A stretch of 64,000 nucleotides of DNA, from assembly GCA_046047235.1 (NCBI GenBank), contig JBJOII010000002.1, positions 1-64,000 of the forward strand, written 5' to 3'. Numbering within the stretch: position 1 is the first letter of the stretch; each line of letters starts with the position of its first letter. The notes under the pieces are model-generated. The model had not been told where the DNA came from, did not search any database, and worked only from the letters and a program-made list of their open reading frames with translations. Position numbers and translations under genes: made by a program. Source of the stretch: JBMTVN01 sp046047235. GTDB taxonomy: Bacteria > Verrucomicrobiota > Verrucomicrobiia > Limisphaerales > JAHDYP01. This document shows positions 8,308 to 16,786 of this stretch, piece by piece.

Positions 8308-9660
8308 TCAGACCTTGAGCAGGCGGGAGAAGGCGGGCTTGGCTTCAGCGGAGACGAGGGCGTAGATGGTATCGCTTGGGGACATAACGTCCTCGGGGCC
8401 CGGGACTGTGGCTTCGGAGCCGTGGAGGAGGGCAACGAGGACGCTGCCTTCGGGCCACGCGACTTCGGCGATTCGGTGATGGGCGACTGGGCCGGTTTCG
8501 GGGATGACGGCCTCGACGATTTCTGCGCCACCGGGGAGGTGGAGTACGGTATTTGAGCGGTCGAGGGTGATGTAGCGCATGAGTTCCCGCAGGACGGATT
8601 CACGGGGGCTGACGGCGGCATGGATTTGGAGTTGCTGACTGTTGCGGGAGATCACGTCTGCGTAGTCGGCGCGGTGGATGAGAGTCAGGCAGTAGCGGGT
8701 GCCGAGGCTTTTTGCCTGGAGGCAGGTCATGACGTTGTCTTCATCGTCGCCGCTGGCGGCGATGAAGAAGTCGGCATCTCCGACCTGTTCCTCCTTGAGT
8801 TGCTGGACGGAGGTGGCGTCGCCCTGGATGACGACTGTTCGCTGGAGGTTTTCCGAGAGGTAGCGGCAGAGGCGGGGGTCGCGTTCGATGATACGGACGC
8901 GGTGGCGGCTGCCTTCGAGCATTTGGGCGAGGGAGAAGCCGTATTCACCGCCTCCAAAGATGACCACGCTGGCTTCCTTTTCGGGCAGGCCTTCCGAGCA
9001 GAAGCGGGGAACGACTTCGGTGAGAGATTCGGGTGATCCGAACAGAGTGACGACGTCACCTTCGACGATGACATCGGCGGCGGAGGGGATGGAGAGTTGG
9101 GGGCCGCGTTGGATGGAGCCGATACGGACGCGGTGGGGGAGGCCGATTTCGCGGAGCGGTTTGCCGAGGACTTTGAGTCCTTTGGAGACGCAGACCTGTT
9201 GGACTTCGATGCGGCCGCGTGCGATTTCCTCGACGAGGAGGCCTTCGGGGTTCCGGATGTATTTGGCGAGTTCGACGGCGGCGAGGCGCTGGGTACTGAA
9301 GAGGTGATCGATGTGGAAGTGATTTCGGACATCGAACAGCCATTCTTCTCGTTGGAGTCTGGGGTGGACGCGGGCGATGGTGCGCTTGGCACCGAGAGCT
9401 TTGGCGAGGGAGGCGGCGATCAGGTTGGCGTCATTGTCTCCTGAAAGAGCCATGAAGAGGTCGGCTTCGGCGACGCGGGCTTCGGCGAGGGTCCATACGG
9501 AGGAGCCATTACCGCAGACGACCTGGGCGTCGAGCCGTTCGTCGAGCTCGTCTGCGACGGGCTCGGAGGACTCGATCAGGCTTAGGTTGTGGTTATGGTC
9601 GGAAAGGCTTTTGGCCAGGTGACGTCCGACCTCTCCCATGCCGACGATGACGATATTCAA
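8308..9660 (-). CDS. trkA: Trk potassium transporter peripheral protein with two RCK domains
   Basis: The 450-residue cytosolic protein controls TrkH by binding NAD(H) or ATP. It has the duplicated architecture of TrkA. A Rossmann TrkA_N domain (about 1-120) opens with VIVGMGEVGRHLAKSL and is followed by a TrkA_C domain (about 140-220). A second Rossmann domain opens with VVIFGGGEYGFSLAQML and is followed by a second TrkA_C domain (to residue 450). The length is normal. It stands directly before trkH and 72 bases after the XRE-cupin regulator gene, on the same strand. The link to that regulator is positional and unproven. Confidence 0.95.
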   Translation of the reverse strand: MNIVIVGMGEVGRHLAKSLSDHNHNLSLIESSEPVADELDERLDAQVVCGNGSSVWTLAEARVAEADLFMALSGDNDANLIAASLAKALGAKRTIARVHPRLQREEWLFDVRNHFHIDHLFSTQRLAAVELAKYIRNPEGLLVEEIARGRIEVQQVCVSKGLKVLGKPLREIGLPHRVRIGSIQRGPQLSIPSAADVIVEGDVVTLFGSPESLTEVVPRFCSEGLPEKEASVVIFGGGEYGFSLAQMLEGSRHRVRIIERDPRLCRYLSENLQRTVVIQGDATSVQQLKEEQVGDADFFIAASGDDEDNVMTCLQAKSLGTRYCLTLIHRADYADVISRNSQQLQIHAAVSPRESVLRELMRYITLDRSNTVLHLPGGAEIVEAVIPETGPVAHHRIAEVAWPEGSVLVALLHGSEATVPGPEDVMSPSDTIYALVSAEAKPAFSRLLKV

Positions 9661-9732
9661 CGAATTATCTCCCGAAAGCGTGGAGTGATAGACGAAGCGT
9701 GAGGGTGATGCGAAGCAAAAAAGTGGATGGGG

Positions 9733-10326
9733 TTAGGAGTAGATGACGACGAGGAACACCTGTGCGGAGCCTTTGCCGCAGTTGACGACGGCGTGGGGGA
9801 TATCGGCCGGGTAGTTGGAGGAATCTCCTGTGGCGAGCGTTTCCGTATGTGTGCCGGATTCGACGCGGACGCGGCCGTGGACGACCGTGAGGAATTCGCG
9901 GGTGCCCTGGAAGTGGGGTGCGCTGCGGAGGGCTCCGCCTTCACGGAGTCGGACTTCGTAGAACTCCACGTCCTTTTCGAGGTGGAGGGGGGAGAGAGTC
10001 CGTATGGTGCAGTCATCGTCCGAGCGGTATTGGAAAGCGCGGTCGTCGTGTCGGATGACGGCGATGCGGGAGACGGCGGTGGGTGCTTCGACCAGTTCTG
10101 CGAGCGAGAGGTTGAAGGCGCTGGCGATACGGGAGGCGACGGCGAGAGTTGGGTTGGCGCGTCCGCGCTCGATCTGGCTGAGCATGGAGCGACTGACGCC
10201 TGAGGCTTTGGATAGGTCATCGAAGGACCATCCATGTTCTGCGCGGAGTCGTCGGAGCCGCTGGCACAGGGGATCTTCAGCGGGGGTGCCGGGTGTGGCG
10301 CGGCGTGTCTTCGCGGTCTTTTTCAC
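9733..10326 (-). CDS. XRE-family transcriptional regulator with C-terminal cupin domain
   Basis: The 197-residue protein joins an N-terminal XRE helix-turn-helix (about 20-78) to a small cupin sensor domain (about 105-195). The DNA-binding part reads LRRLRAEHGWSFDDLSKASG, VSRSMLSQIERGRANPTL. The cupin contains FQGTREFLTVVHGRVRVESG and NYPADIPHAVVNCG. In this family the cupin binds a small ligand, often an amino acid or polyamine. The gene is divergent from tdh-kbl, with 154 bases between the starts and two inverted repeats in that space, so it is probably the regulator of threonine degradation. Confidence 0.9.
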   Translation of the reverse strand: MKKTAKTRRATPGTPAEDPLCQRLRRLRAEHGWSFDDLSKASGVSRSMLSQIERGRANPTLAVASRIASAFNLSLAELVEAPTAVSRIAVIRHDDRAFQYRSDDDCTIRTLSPLHLEKDVEFYEVRLREGGALRSAPHFQGTREFLTVVHGRVRVESGTHTETLATGDSSNYPADIPHAVVNCGKGSAQVFLVVIYS

Positions 10327-10357
10327 GTGTTCAAGATAGTGGATGATTCGTCTTGCA

Positions 10358-10409
10358 TCGTGGATCCGGTGGATTCACGATCTCGGACGCTATGTTCGAT
10401 ATATTGGAC
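10358..10409. promoter_or_regulatory. Two inverted repeats between the XRE-cupin gene and tdh, candidate operators
   Basis: The 154-base divergent intergenic region holds two imperfect palindromes. The first, 10358-10380, has arms TCGTGGATCC and GGATTCACGA that pair at 9 of 10 positions around a 3-base centre. The second, 10394-10409, reads GTTCGATATATTGGAC, symmetric at 12 of 16 positions, and contains a -10-like TATATT. Dyad sites in a divergent spacer beside a regulator gene are the usual layout for autoregulation plus control of the neighbour. The sites are visible; their use by the XRE-cupin protein is inferred. Confidence 0.45.
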
Positions 10410-10480
10410 GGGGCAAGGCAAAACTCATGGGCTGGCAGCGGTCCGGGTAGTTCGAGTGAGAGATCAACAGGGAGGCGGGC

Positions 10481-11509
10481 ATGAAGGCATTGGTTAAAGC
10501 GAAGGGGGAGAGGGGGCTGTGGTTGCAGGACGTTCCTGAGCCGAAGTTGGGGATCAACGATGTCCTAATCAAGGTTCACCGGACGGGGATTTGCGGCACT
10601 GATTTGCATATTTATCAATGGGATGCATGGGCGCGGAAGACTGTTCCGGTGCCGATGGTGGTGGGGCATGAGTTTGTGGGGGAGGTGGTGGAGGTGGGGG
10701 CGAACGTGGCGGATTTTCATACGGGTCAGCTGGTGAGCGGGGAGGGGCATGTGGTATGCGGGCGTTGTCGGAACTGTTTGGCGGGGCGTCGTCATTTGTG
10801 TGCGGAGACGCAGGGGATTGGGGTGAACCGGCCGGGGGCATTTGCCGAGTATTTGGCGTTACCGATGACGAATGTATGGGTGCACAGTCCCGGGATTGAC
10901 CGGGATGTGGCGTCGATTTTTGATCCATTTGGGAATGCGGTGCACACGGCGCTGTCGTTTCCGGTTTTGGGTGAGGATGTGCTGGTTACCGGGGCGGGGC
11001 CCATTGGGATTATGGCGGCGGCGGTGGTGCGGCATGCCGGGGCGAGGTATGTGGTGATTACGGATGTGAATCCGTATCGGCTGGAGCTTGCGCGTCGGAT
11101 GGGGGTGACGCTGGCGGTGGATCCGCGGGAGAGGTCCTTGGCGGACGTGCAGCGTGAGTTGGGGATGCATGAGGGGTTTGACGTGGGGTTGGAGATGTCG
11201 GGGCAGGCGTCGGCGTTTCACGACATGCTGGCGAACATGGCTCACGGGGGTAAGATTGCGATGCTGGGCATACCGTCGGGTGAGGTGGCGATTGACTGGA
11301 ACACCGTGATATTTTCGATGCTGACCCTGAAGGGTATTTACGGACGGGAGATGTATGAGACGTGGTATAAGATGACCGTGATGTTACAGGGGGGGCTGGA
11401 TATATCTCCGGTGATCACACATCGATTTGGGTATGCGGAATACGAGAAGGGGTTTGAGGTGATGTTATCGGGCAAGTCGGGGAAGGTGGTGTTGGACTGG
11501 ACGAAGTGA
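10481..11509 (+). CDS. tdh: L-threonine 3-dehydrogenase
   Basis: Tdh oxidises L-threonine to 2-amino-3-ketobutyrate with NAD+, using zinc. The 342-residue medium-chain dehydrogenase shows the catalytic zinc site GICGTDLHIYQWDAWA with GHEFVGEVVEVG. The structural four-cysteine zinc loop is at about residues 90-107 (VVCGRCRNCLAGRRHLC). The Rossmann motif is VTGAGPIGIMAAAVVRHAGA. The IYQWD and MYETWYKM segments are characteristic of Tdh rather than sorbitol dehydrogenases. kbl follows after six bases, so the pair encodes the complete conversion of threonine to glycine and acetyl-CoA. Confidence 0.96.
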   Translation: MKALVKAKGERGLWLQDVPEPKLGINDVLIKVHRTGICGTDLHIYQWDAWARKTVPVPMVVGHEFVGEVVEVGANVADFHTGQLVSGEGHVVCGRCRNCLAGRRHLCAETQGIGVNRPGAFAEYLALPMTNVWVHSPGIDRDVASIFDPFGNAVHTALSFPVLGEDVLVTGAGPIGIMAAAVVRHAGARYVVITDVNPYRLELARRMGVTLAVDPRERSLADVQRELGMHEGFDVGLEMSGQASAFHDMLANMAHGGKIAMLGIPSGEVAIDWNTVIFSMLTLKGIYGREMYETWYKMTVMLQGGLDISPVITHRFGYAEYEKGFEVMLSGKSGKVVLDWTK

Positions 11510-11515
11510 GGAGCT

Positions 11516-12703
11516 ATGGAGAGCGAGAGATTTTGTCGGCACATTGAGGCTGAGCTTGGAGGGATCCGGCAGGCTGGGACTTACAAGGGTGAGCGGGTGT
11601 TGAGCGCGCCGCAGGGGGTGCGCGTGGAGGTGGGAGGTGGGGTGGGTCTGCTGAATCTCTGTGCGAACAACTATCTGGGTTTGGCGCAGCATCCTGCGGT
11701 GCGGGAGGCGGCGAAGCGGGCGTTGGACGAGTGGGGGTATGGTTTGGCGAGCGTGAGGTTTATTTGTGGCACGCAGTCGGTGCACAAGGCGCTTGAGCGG
11801 GGTTTGGCGGCTTTTCTGGGGATGGAGGATGCGATCCTGTTTAGTTCCTGCTGGGATGCGAACGGCGGGGTGTTTGAGACCTTGCTGGGGCCGGAGGATG
11901 CGGTGATATCGGATACATTGAACCATGCATCGATCATTGATGGCATTCGGTTGTGCAAGGCGCGGAGGCTGCGGTATGCGAACAACGACATGGAGGATTT
12001 GGAGCGTCGGTTGGAGGAGGTGCGGGATGCCCGGTTCAGGCTGATTGTGACGGATGGGGTATTCAGCATGGACGGCATCATTGCGAACCTTCGGGGTATT
12101 TGTGACTTGGCTGAGCGGTATGATGCGATGGTGATGGTGGATGATTCGCACGCGGTGGGCTTTATGGGTGAAGGGGGGAGGGGGACTCCGGAGTATTGTG
12201 GAGTTGGGGGTCGGGTGGACATTTTGACCGGCACATTGGGCAAGGCATTGGGGGGTGCGAGTGGCGGGTATGTCAGTGCATCGGGTCGGGTGGTGGAGAT
12301 GTTGCGCCAGCGGGCGCGGCCTTATTTGTTTTCGAACACCTTGGCGCCGGCGATTGCGGGGGCATCGCTGAAAGTGTTGGAGCTGGTTGCGGGGGAGTCT
12401 GGGCTTCGGGAGCGGTTGCGGGAGAACACGCTGTTTTTCCGTTCGGCGCTGGAGCGTGAGGGATTTCGTATCATTGCTGGAGAGCATCCGATTGTGCCGG
12501 TGATGTTGGGGGATGCGGCATTGGCTGCGAGGTATGCGGAGGCGATGTTGGCGAAGGGCGTGTATGTGATTGGCTTTAGTTATCCGGTGGTGCCGCGGGG
12601 CGAGGCCCGGATCCGGACACAGGTATCTGCGGTTCATGCGCGGGAGGATTTGGAATTTGCGGTGAAGAAGTTTGTTGAGGTGCGGGGTGAGTTGGGTTGC
12701 TGA
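11516..12703 (+). CDS. kbl: Glycine C-acetyltransferase (2-amino-3-ketobutyrate CoA ligase)
   Basis: Kbl cleaves 2-amino-3-ketobutyrate with CoA to glycine and acetyl-CoA and uses pyridoxal phosphate. The 395-residue protein belongs to the alpha-oxoamine synthase family. It has LCANNYLGLAQHP near the start, GYGLASVRFICGTQSVHK, the PLP-contact VMVDDSHAVGFMG and the lysine loop GTLGKALGGASGGYV with the Schiff-base lysine at about residue 244. It ends with the normal FSYPVVPRGEARIRTQ segment. It forms an operon with tdh. Confidence 0.96.
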   Translation: MESERFCRHIEAELGGIRQAGTYKGERVLSAPQGVRVEVGGGVGLLNLCANNYLGLAQHPAVREAAKRALDEWGYGLASVRFICGTQSVHKALERGLAAFLGMEDAILFSSCWDANGGVFETLLGPEDAVISDTLNHASIIDGIRLCKARRLRYANNDMEDLERRLEEVRDARFRLIVTDGVFSMDGIIANLRGICDLAERYDAMVMVDDSHAVGFMGEGGRGTPEYCGVGGRVDILTGTLGKALGGASGGYVSASGRVVEMLRQRARPYLFSNTLAPAIAGASLKVLELVAGESGLRERLRENTLFFRSALEREGFRIIAGEHPIVPVMLGDAALAARYAEAMLAKGVYVIGFSYPVVPRGEARIRTQVSAVHAREDLEFAVKKFVEVRGELGC

Positions 12704-12729
12704 GGTTCAAGTCTGCGAGGAGAGCTGGT

Positions 12730-13359
12730 GTGAATCCGGAGACCCATTTATGGCTGCAGCATCTGGGGGTTGCGGTGGCGGCGGTGACGGGGGTGTTGGC
12801 TGCATCGGGTAAGCGGGTGGATTTGTTCGGAGTATTGGTGCTGGCGGTGGTGACGGCAGTGGGTGGCGGGACGATCCGTGATTTGGTTTTGGGGAGGCTT
12901 CCGGTGTTTTGGGTGCGGGACCCGGCCTATTTGTTTACGGCATTGGCGACTGCGTTACTGGTCTTTGTGCTGGCCAGGTCGCATCGGTTCCGGCTGGATG
13001 TGCTGGAGGTTGCGGATGCTTTTGTATTGGCTTTTTTCACGATGGTGGGGCAGGGGAAGGCGCTTTCTTTAGGGCATCATCCGATGATTGGCATTGTGAT
13101 GGGGGTGATGACCGGCGTGGCGGGGGGTGTATTGCGGGATTTATTGCTGGGGGAGGTTCCGCTGGTGTTTCGTCCGGAGATTCACTTGTATGCGACGGCG
13201 TCCATCTGTGGGGCGGCGAGTTTTGCCCTGGCGGTTGAGCTGGGTGAGACGGTGCCCAATGCGGTTTGGATTGGGTTGGCGATGGTATTGGTATTGAGGT
13301 TGGTGGGGATTCGGTGGCGGATCAGCCTGCCGGTTTTTGAGCGGACGCGGCAGGAATGA
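12730..13359 (+). CDS. Trimeric intracellular cation channel (TRIC/UPF0126) family membrane protein
   Basis: The frame is open from a TTG inside kbl (12697), but the GTG at 12730 has a GAGGAGA ribosome site just upstream and gives 209 residues, the usual length. Seven membrane helices are expected. The two pseudo-repeats carry the family signature glycines: TAVGGGTIRDLVLGRLPVFW in the first and TGVAGGVLRDLLLGEVPLVF in the second. Bacterial TRIC homologues conduct monovalent cations; some annotations propose glycine transport for related proteins. Its position just after tdh-kbl, which makes glycine, is suggestive but not proof. Confidence 0.88.
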   Translation: MNPETHLWLQHLGVAVAAVTGVLAASGKRVDLFGVLVLAVVTAVGGGTIRDLVLGRLPVFWVRDPAYLFTALATALLVFVLARSHRFRLDVLEVADAFVLAFFTMVGQGKALSLGHHPMIGIVMGVMTGVAGGVLRDLLLGEVPLVFRPEIHLYATASICGAASFALAVELGETVPNAVWIGLAMVLVLRLVGIRWRISLPVFERTRQE

Positions 13360-13422
13360 GCGGGTGGATACGCGGGATTGTGTGGTGGTGCGACCCGGGG
13401 GTAGGTTTACTGGCACGATCCT

Positions 13423-14811
13423 ATGAGGAAGATGAACCGGCGTGAATTTGCGGCGCAGTTGGCGATGGCGGGCCTGGGCTTTGGCGGGGCGGTGATGGGG
13501 CAGGAGCGGGGGGAGAGGCCCCGGGTTGCCGGGGGGGTGGAGGTTTTGAATCCGCGTTGTCGGGTTCCGGTGGGGATCATCATTGACGACTCGACGTGTC
13601 TGGTGAACCTGAACCGGTTTGCGATGCCGCAGTTTGACGAAGCGTGGGGCGGGACGAATCCGGTGTATCATCGGGATTGGAAGTCTTGGCCGGTGGAGAT
13701 ACCGGATTCCTTCGTGCGCAAGTTTGCGGAGTGGTCTTTGTCAGCGGGGGTGAAGGGCAAGTATAGCATTGTGCCGTATCCTGCCTGTGTTGGTCGTCTG
13801 GACAGGGTATTGCCGGGGTGGGGTCGGCGGGAGTTGGACGACAGCATCCGGTTGGTGCGGGAGCTGATTACGCCCAACTGGGACATCCATCCTGAGATGG
13901 TGACGCACACGAGGGTGATTGATGTTCGGACGGGGCATCCTTATCCGGACAGCGGCAAGGCTTTCATGGAGAACTGGGACTGGACCACCGGGCGGGGGCG
14001 GGAGGAGTTGGGGGAATATTTGGCGTATGCGCTGAGGATTTTGCGAAATGTGGATTTGCCCTGTGAGGGGGTGACAACGCCGGGTGGATTTGGGAGTCAG
14101 GCGCGTCCGGCGCTGGCTGGTGCTGTGCTGGATTCGGTGCGTGAGGTGTATGGGGCTGAGGTGCCGCATTACTTTCGGGATTTATATGATGCGGGGGGGG
14201 TATCTGTGGCACCGCGGGTGGAGTTGGCGGCGGGTTTGGACGGGGATTCGCCGCGGTGCGTGGTGAGCATTGTGGGTTGTACGGGGGATTGGACCGGGGG
14301 GTGGGATTGCACCGAACCTGAGGGGGTGGATCGGTTTATTTCGGCTGATCTTGGGTCGGGGCGGTTGGTGGAGGTGATTGGACGGGGTGAGCCGGCGATG
14401 ATGGTGTGCCACTGGACGGGAGTATATTGGAATGGTGAAGAGCTGGGCTTGAAGGTGTTTCAGGAGGTGGAGCGGAGGTTGCGGGCGCGATTTGCTGACG
14501 AGATTGTCTGGATGAAGACGGGGGAGTTGGCGCGTTACTGGGCCGCGCGGCAGCTGACTGGGGTTTCCGCAGGTTCAGCTGAGGTGGGGTTGATGGCTCC
14601 CTTTGCGTGCCGGGACTTTACCCTTTCCCTGCCTGTGGGTGGTGGCGGGGGCTTTTGGTTGGATTCAGGAGGGGGGCAGATTCGGCTGCGTGAAGTAGGG
14701 TTCCGCCAGCATCTGGTTGCGGGTACGTGGTGGAGTGGAGAGGAGGAGGGGCGGGCAGTTGTGTGTGTGGATTTGCAGCGGGGGGTGAACCGGATTCGTG
14801 CCGGGGTGTGA
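13423..14811 (+). CDS. Tat-exported polysaccharide deacetylase-like protein
   Basis: The 462-residue protein begins with a Tat-type leader (MNRREFAAQLAMAGLGFGGA). The body resembles a NodB/CE4-like barrel of the kind found in uncharacterised verrucomicrobial and planctomycete proteins. It opens with PVGIIIDDSTCLVNLN, a DD pair where CE4 enzymes place their catalytic and metal Asp. It continues with GKYSIVPYPACVGRLD, NWDIHPEMVTHTRVID with candidate histidine metal ligands, and EGVTTPGGFGSQ. The C-terminal part (about 380-462) is beta-rich. I cannot name its substrate. The DUF1080 gene downstream suggests carbohydrate processing. Confidence 0.55.
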   Translation: MRKMNRREFAAQLAMAGLGFGGAVMGQERGERPRVAGGVEVLNPRCRVPVGIIIDDSTCLVNLNRFAMPQFDEAWGGTNPVYHRDWKSWPVEIPDSFVRKFAEWSLSAGVKGKYSIVPYPACVGRLDRVLPGWGRRELDDSIRLVRELITPNWDIHPEMVTHTRVIDVRTGHPYPDSGKAFMENWDWTTGRGREELGEYLAYALRILRNVDLPCEGVTTPGGFGSQARPALAGAVLDSVREVYGAEVPHYFRDLYDAGGVSVAPRVELAAGLDGDSPRCVVSIVGCTGDWTGGWDCTEPEGVDRFISADLGSGRLVEVIGRGEPAMMVCHWTGVYWNGEELGLKVFQEVERRLRARFADEIVWMKTGELARYWAARQLTGVSAGSAEVGLMAPFACRDFTLSLPVGGGGGFWLDSGGGQIRLREVGFRQHLVAGTWWSGEEEGRAVVCVDLQRGVNRIRAGV

Positions 14812-14881
14812 AGGCGGTGTGGTTCGAATCGACGTGACCCGCCGACGGAGATGCCCTATGAGGAGCGTGAACTTCACGCCT

Positions 14882-15640
14882 ATGAAAACAATCTTGCAAC
14901 GTGGTGCCCTGTTCGCGGGGATTTTTTCTACTGTGTTTGGACTGGCCAGAGCTGCCGACAACCAGCCCCCTGCCGGTTTTGTTTCCTTGTTCAACGGGAA
15001 GGACTTTTCCGGGTGGTCGGTTCCGGCGGGGGACAACGGGCATTGGAAGGTCCTGGATGGCGTGATTGACTACGATGCGGAAAGCGAGGCTTCAGGGGAC
15101 AAGTCCCTCTGGTCGGATAAGGAGTATGGAGACTTTGTTTTGCAGGCGGACTGGAGGATCAAGGCCACGCCGTATACCAATCCGGGGGTGCCGTATATAT
15201 TGCCGGACGGGACACATGCACGGGATGTGTCGGGCAAGGAGATGCGCATGGCGTTGCCGGATTCGGATTCGGGGATTTATCTTCGCGGGGAGGGGCGGTA
15301 TCAGGTGAACATCTGGTGTTGGCCGATTGGTTCCGGGGAGATGTATGGGGTGAGGACGGATCCGGCGACCCCGCCGGAAGTGAAGGCTGCGGTGACGCCG
15401 AGGACGCAGGCTGACAAGCCTGTGGGGGAGTGGAACCATTACGAGATCACGGTGCGCGGCAGCACTGTGAAAGTGGTGTTGAACGGCAAGACGGTGATAC
15501 CTGGCGCGACGATTCCGGGGCTGCCGAAGCGGGGGAAGCTGGCGTTGCAGCATCACGGTGGGAAGGATGCGCGGGGGAACTGGAACAGTCCGCCCAGTCT
15601 CTTGCAGTTCAAGAATATCTACATCCGGGAGTTGAACTGA
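14882..15640 (+). CDS. Secreted DUF1080 (3-keto-disaccharide hydrolase-like) protein
   Basis: The frame is open upstream, but the ATG at 14882 begins a clean signal peptide (MKTILQRGALFAGIFSTVFG, then LARA). The mature part is a single concanavalin-like DUF1080 domain with the hallmarks GFVSLFNGKDFSGW, WKVLDGVIDY, YGDFVLQADWRI, DSGIYLRGEGRYQVNIW and WNHYEITVRGSTVKVVLNGK. Characterised DUF1080 members hydrolyse 3-keto-glycosides. The 252-residue single-domain form is typical of Verrucomicrobiota. It follows the deacetylase-like gene on the same strand and ends before a terminator at 15673. Confidence 0.88.
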   Translation: MKTILQRGALFAGIFSTVFGLARAADNQPPAGFVSLFNGKDFSGWSVPAGDNGHWKVLDGVIDYDAESEASGDKSLWSDKEYGDFVLQADWRIKATPYTNPGVPYILPDGTHARDVSGKEMRMALPDSDSGIYLRGEGRYQVNIWCWPIGSGEMYGVRTDPATPPEVKAAVTPRTQADKPVGEWNHYEITVRGSTVKVVLNGKTVIPGATIPGLPKRGKLALQHHGGKDARGNWNSPPSLLQFKNIYIRELN

Positions 15641-15672
15641 GTGCGGGGTCCCGCAGTGTTTCCTGGCTCATT

Positions 15673-15704
15673 GGACCGGCGCTTGGCAGTGCCGGTTCTT
15701 TTTT
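15673..15704 (+). terminator. Intrinsic terminator after the DUF1080 gene
   Basis: An eight-pair stem (GGACCGGC at 15673-15680 with GCCGGTTC at 15691-15698, one G-T pair) with a ten-base loop is followed by TTTTTT. It begins 33 bases after the DUF1080 stop and ends four bases before the ATG of the DMT transporter gene. Confidence 0.85.
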
Positions 15705-15707
15705 ATC

Positions 15708-16589
15708 ATGGGATCGAGACTTCATCTGTTGTTGCCGTTGCTGAGCAGCATCATTTACGTGCTGGGGGCGGTGTATTTGAAGCGGGCCACGCACGCGGGG
15801 GCGGGCATGTGGCGGGCGGCTTTTGTAACCAACCTGCTGAGTGCGTTGATCTTTCTGCCGTTGCTGTTGTTGGGCGGAGAGGTTCCGGGGTTGGGGTTGC
15901 TTTGGCAGCCGATGGCCGTGGGGGCATTGCTGGTTGTGGGGCAGTGTGCGTCCTTGTGGGCGCTGAGTCGCGGGGATGTTTCTGTGGCGACCCCGGTGAT
16001 GGGGGCCAAGGTGATTTTGGTGGCGATGTTCACGGCACTGGTTGCGGATGTGGTGGTGCCATTCCGGCTTTGGATGGCTGCGGGGGTGAGTACGCTGGCG
16101 ATTGGGGTTTTGCACTGGGGGGCGAGGGGGAGGCATCACGATATGGGTTTGACCGTTTTGGGGTCGCTGGTTGCGGCGGTGGCATTTGCATTATTCGACG
16201 TGCTGGTGATGTATTGGTCTCCGGTTTGGGGGGCGGGCAGGCTCTTGCCGTTGTCCATGGGGATGGGGGCGGTGGCTTCGGTTGTGTTCGTGCCCTTTTT
16301 CAGGGGATCGTTGGGTAGTGTTCCCCGGGACGCCTGGAGGCTGGTAGTTGTGGGGGGCGGGTGTATTGGTTTTCAGGGGTTGTTGTTGATTGGGACGCTG
16401 GGTGTGTTTGGGGATGCGACGGCGGTGAACATTGTATACAGCACGCGCGGGGTTTGGAGTGTGGTGGTGGTTTGGCTGGTGGGGCGGCAGTTGGGGGCGA
16501 CGGAGGCGGGGCAGGGGCGGTCTGTGCTAGGGTGGCGTTTGGGCGGGGCGGCGCTGATGTGTGCCGCGGTGGTCTCGGTGTTTCTATGA
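15708..16589 (+). CDS. EamA/DMT-superfamily transporter
   Basis: The 293-residue protein has about ten hydrophobic helices in the two-repeat pattern of drug/metabolite transporters. The first is LLPLLSSIIYVLGAVYLKRA; inner motifs include VATPVMGAKVILVAMFTALV and GDATAVNIVYSTRGVWSVVV, the region that in EamA proteins lines the substrate path. The start chosen is the ATG at 15708, just four bases after a terminator hairpin and without a recognisable ribosome site. No later ATG keeps the first helix, so the mRNA may be nearly leaderless or depend on readthrough. The substrate is unknown. Confidence 0.8.
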   Translation: MGSRLHLLLPLLSSIIYVLGAVYLKRATHAGAGMWRAAFVTNLLSALIFLPLLLLGGEVPGLGLLWQPMAVGALLVVGQCASLWALSRGDVSVATPVMGAKVILVAMFTALVADVVVPFRLWMAAGVSTLAIGVLHWGARGRHHDMGLTVLGSLVAAVAFALFDVLVMYWSPVWGAGRLLPLSMGMGAVASVVFVPFFRGSLGSVPRDAWRLVVVGGGCIGFQGLLLIGTLGVFGDATAVNIVYSTRGVWSVVVVWLVGRQLGATEAGQGRSVLGWRLGGAALMCAAVVSVFL

Positions 16590-16645
16590 GCCGGGCGTTG
16601 GTGGTGTGCGGTTGGCATCGGCTGGGGGTTGGGGCAAAAACGCAC

Positions 16646-16678
16646 TTGCTTCGTGTGGTTATGACAGGCTCATATATC
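16646..16678 (+). promoter_or_regulatory. Possible promoter of tRNA-Arg
   Basis: TTGCTT at 16646-16651 and an AT-rich CATATATC at 16671-16678 lie just upstream of the tRNA. The spacing of about 19 bases is long for a sigma70 promoter, so this is tentative. Confidence 0.3.
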
Positions 16679-16686
16679 GGTCTGTT

Positions 16687-16763
16687 GCGCGAGTAGCTCA
16701 ATTGGATAGAGCGTCGGCCTCCGGAGCCGAAGGTTGTGGGTTCGACCCCCGCCTCGCGTACCA
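16687..16763 (+). tRNA. tRNA-Arg (anticodon CCG)
   Basis: The 77-base sequence folds as a standard tRNA. The acceptor arms are GCGCGAG and CTCGCGT (first pair G-T), the D stem is GCTC/GAGC, and the anticodon stem is TCGGC/GCCGA around the loop CTCCGGA. The T stem is GTGGG/CCCGC, with TTCGACC between. The anticodon is CCG, reading CGG arginine codons, which are frequent in this G-rich genome. The CCA end is encoded. The response regulator gene starts 24 bases after it. Confidence 0.97.
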
Positions 16764-16786
16764 TTTCTTGCCCGGCTGGTTCTGAT

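Noticed and set aside
11465..12637. Minus-strand frame of 390 codons opposite kbl
   Set aside because: It is the antisense of a well-conserved enzyme and rich in His, Arg and Pro.
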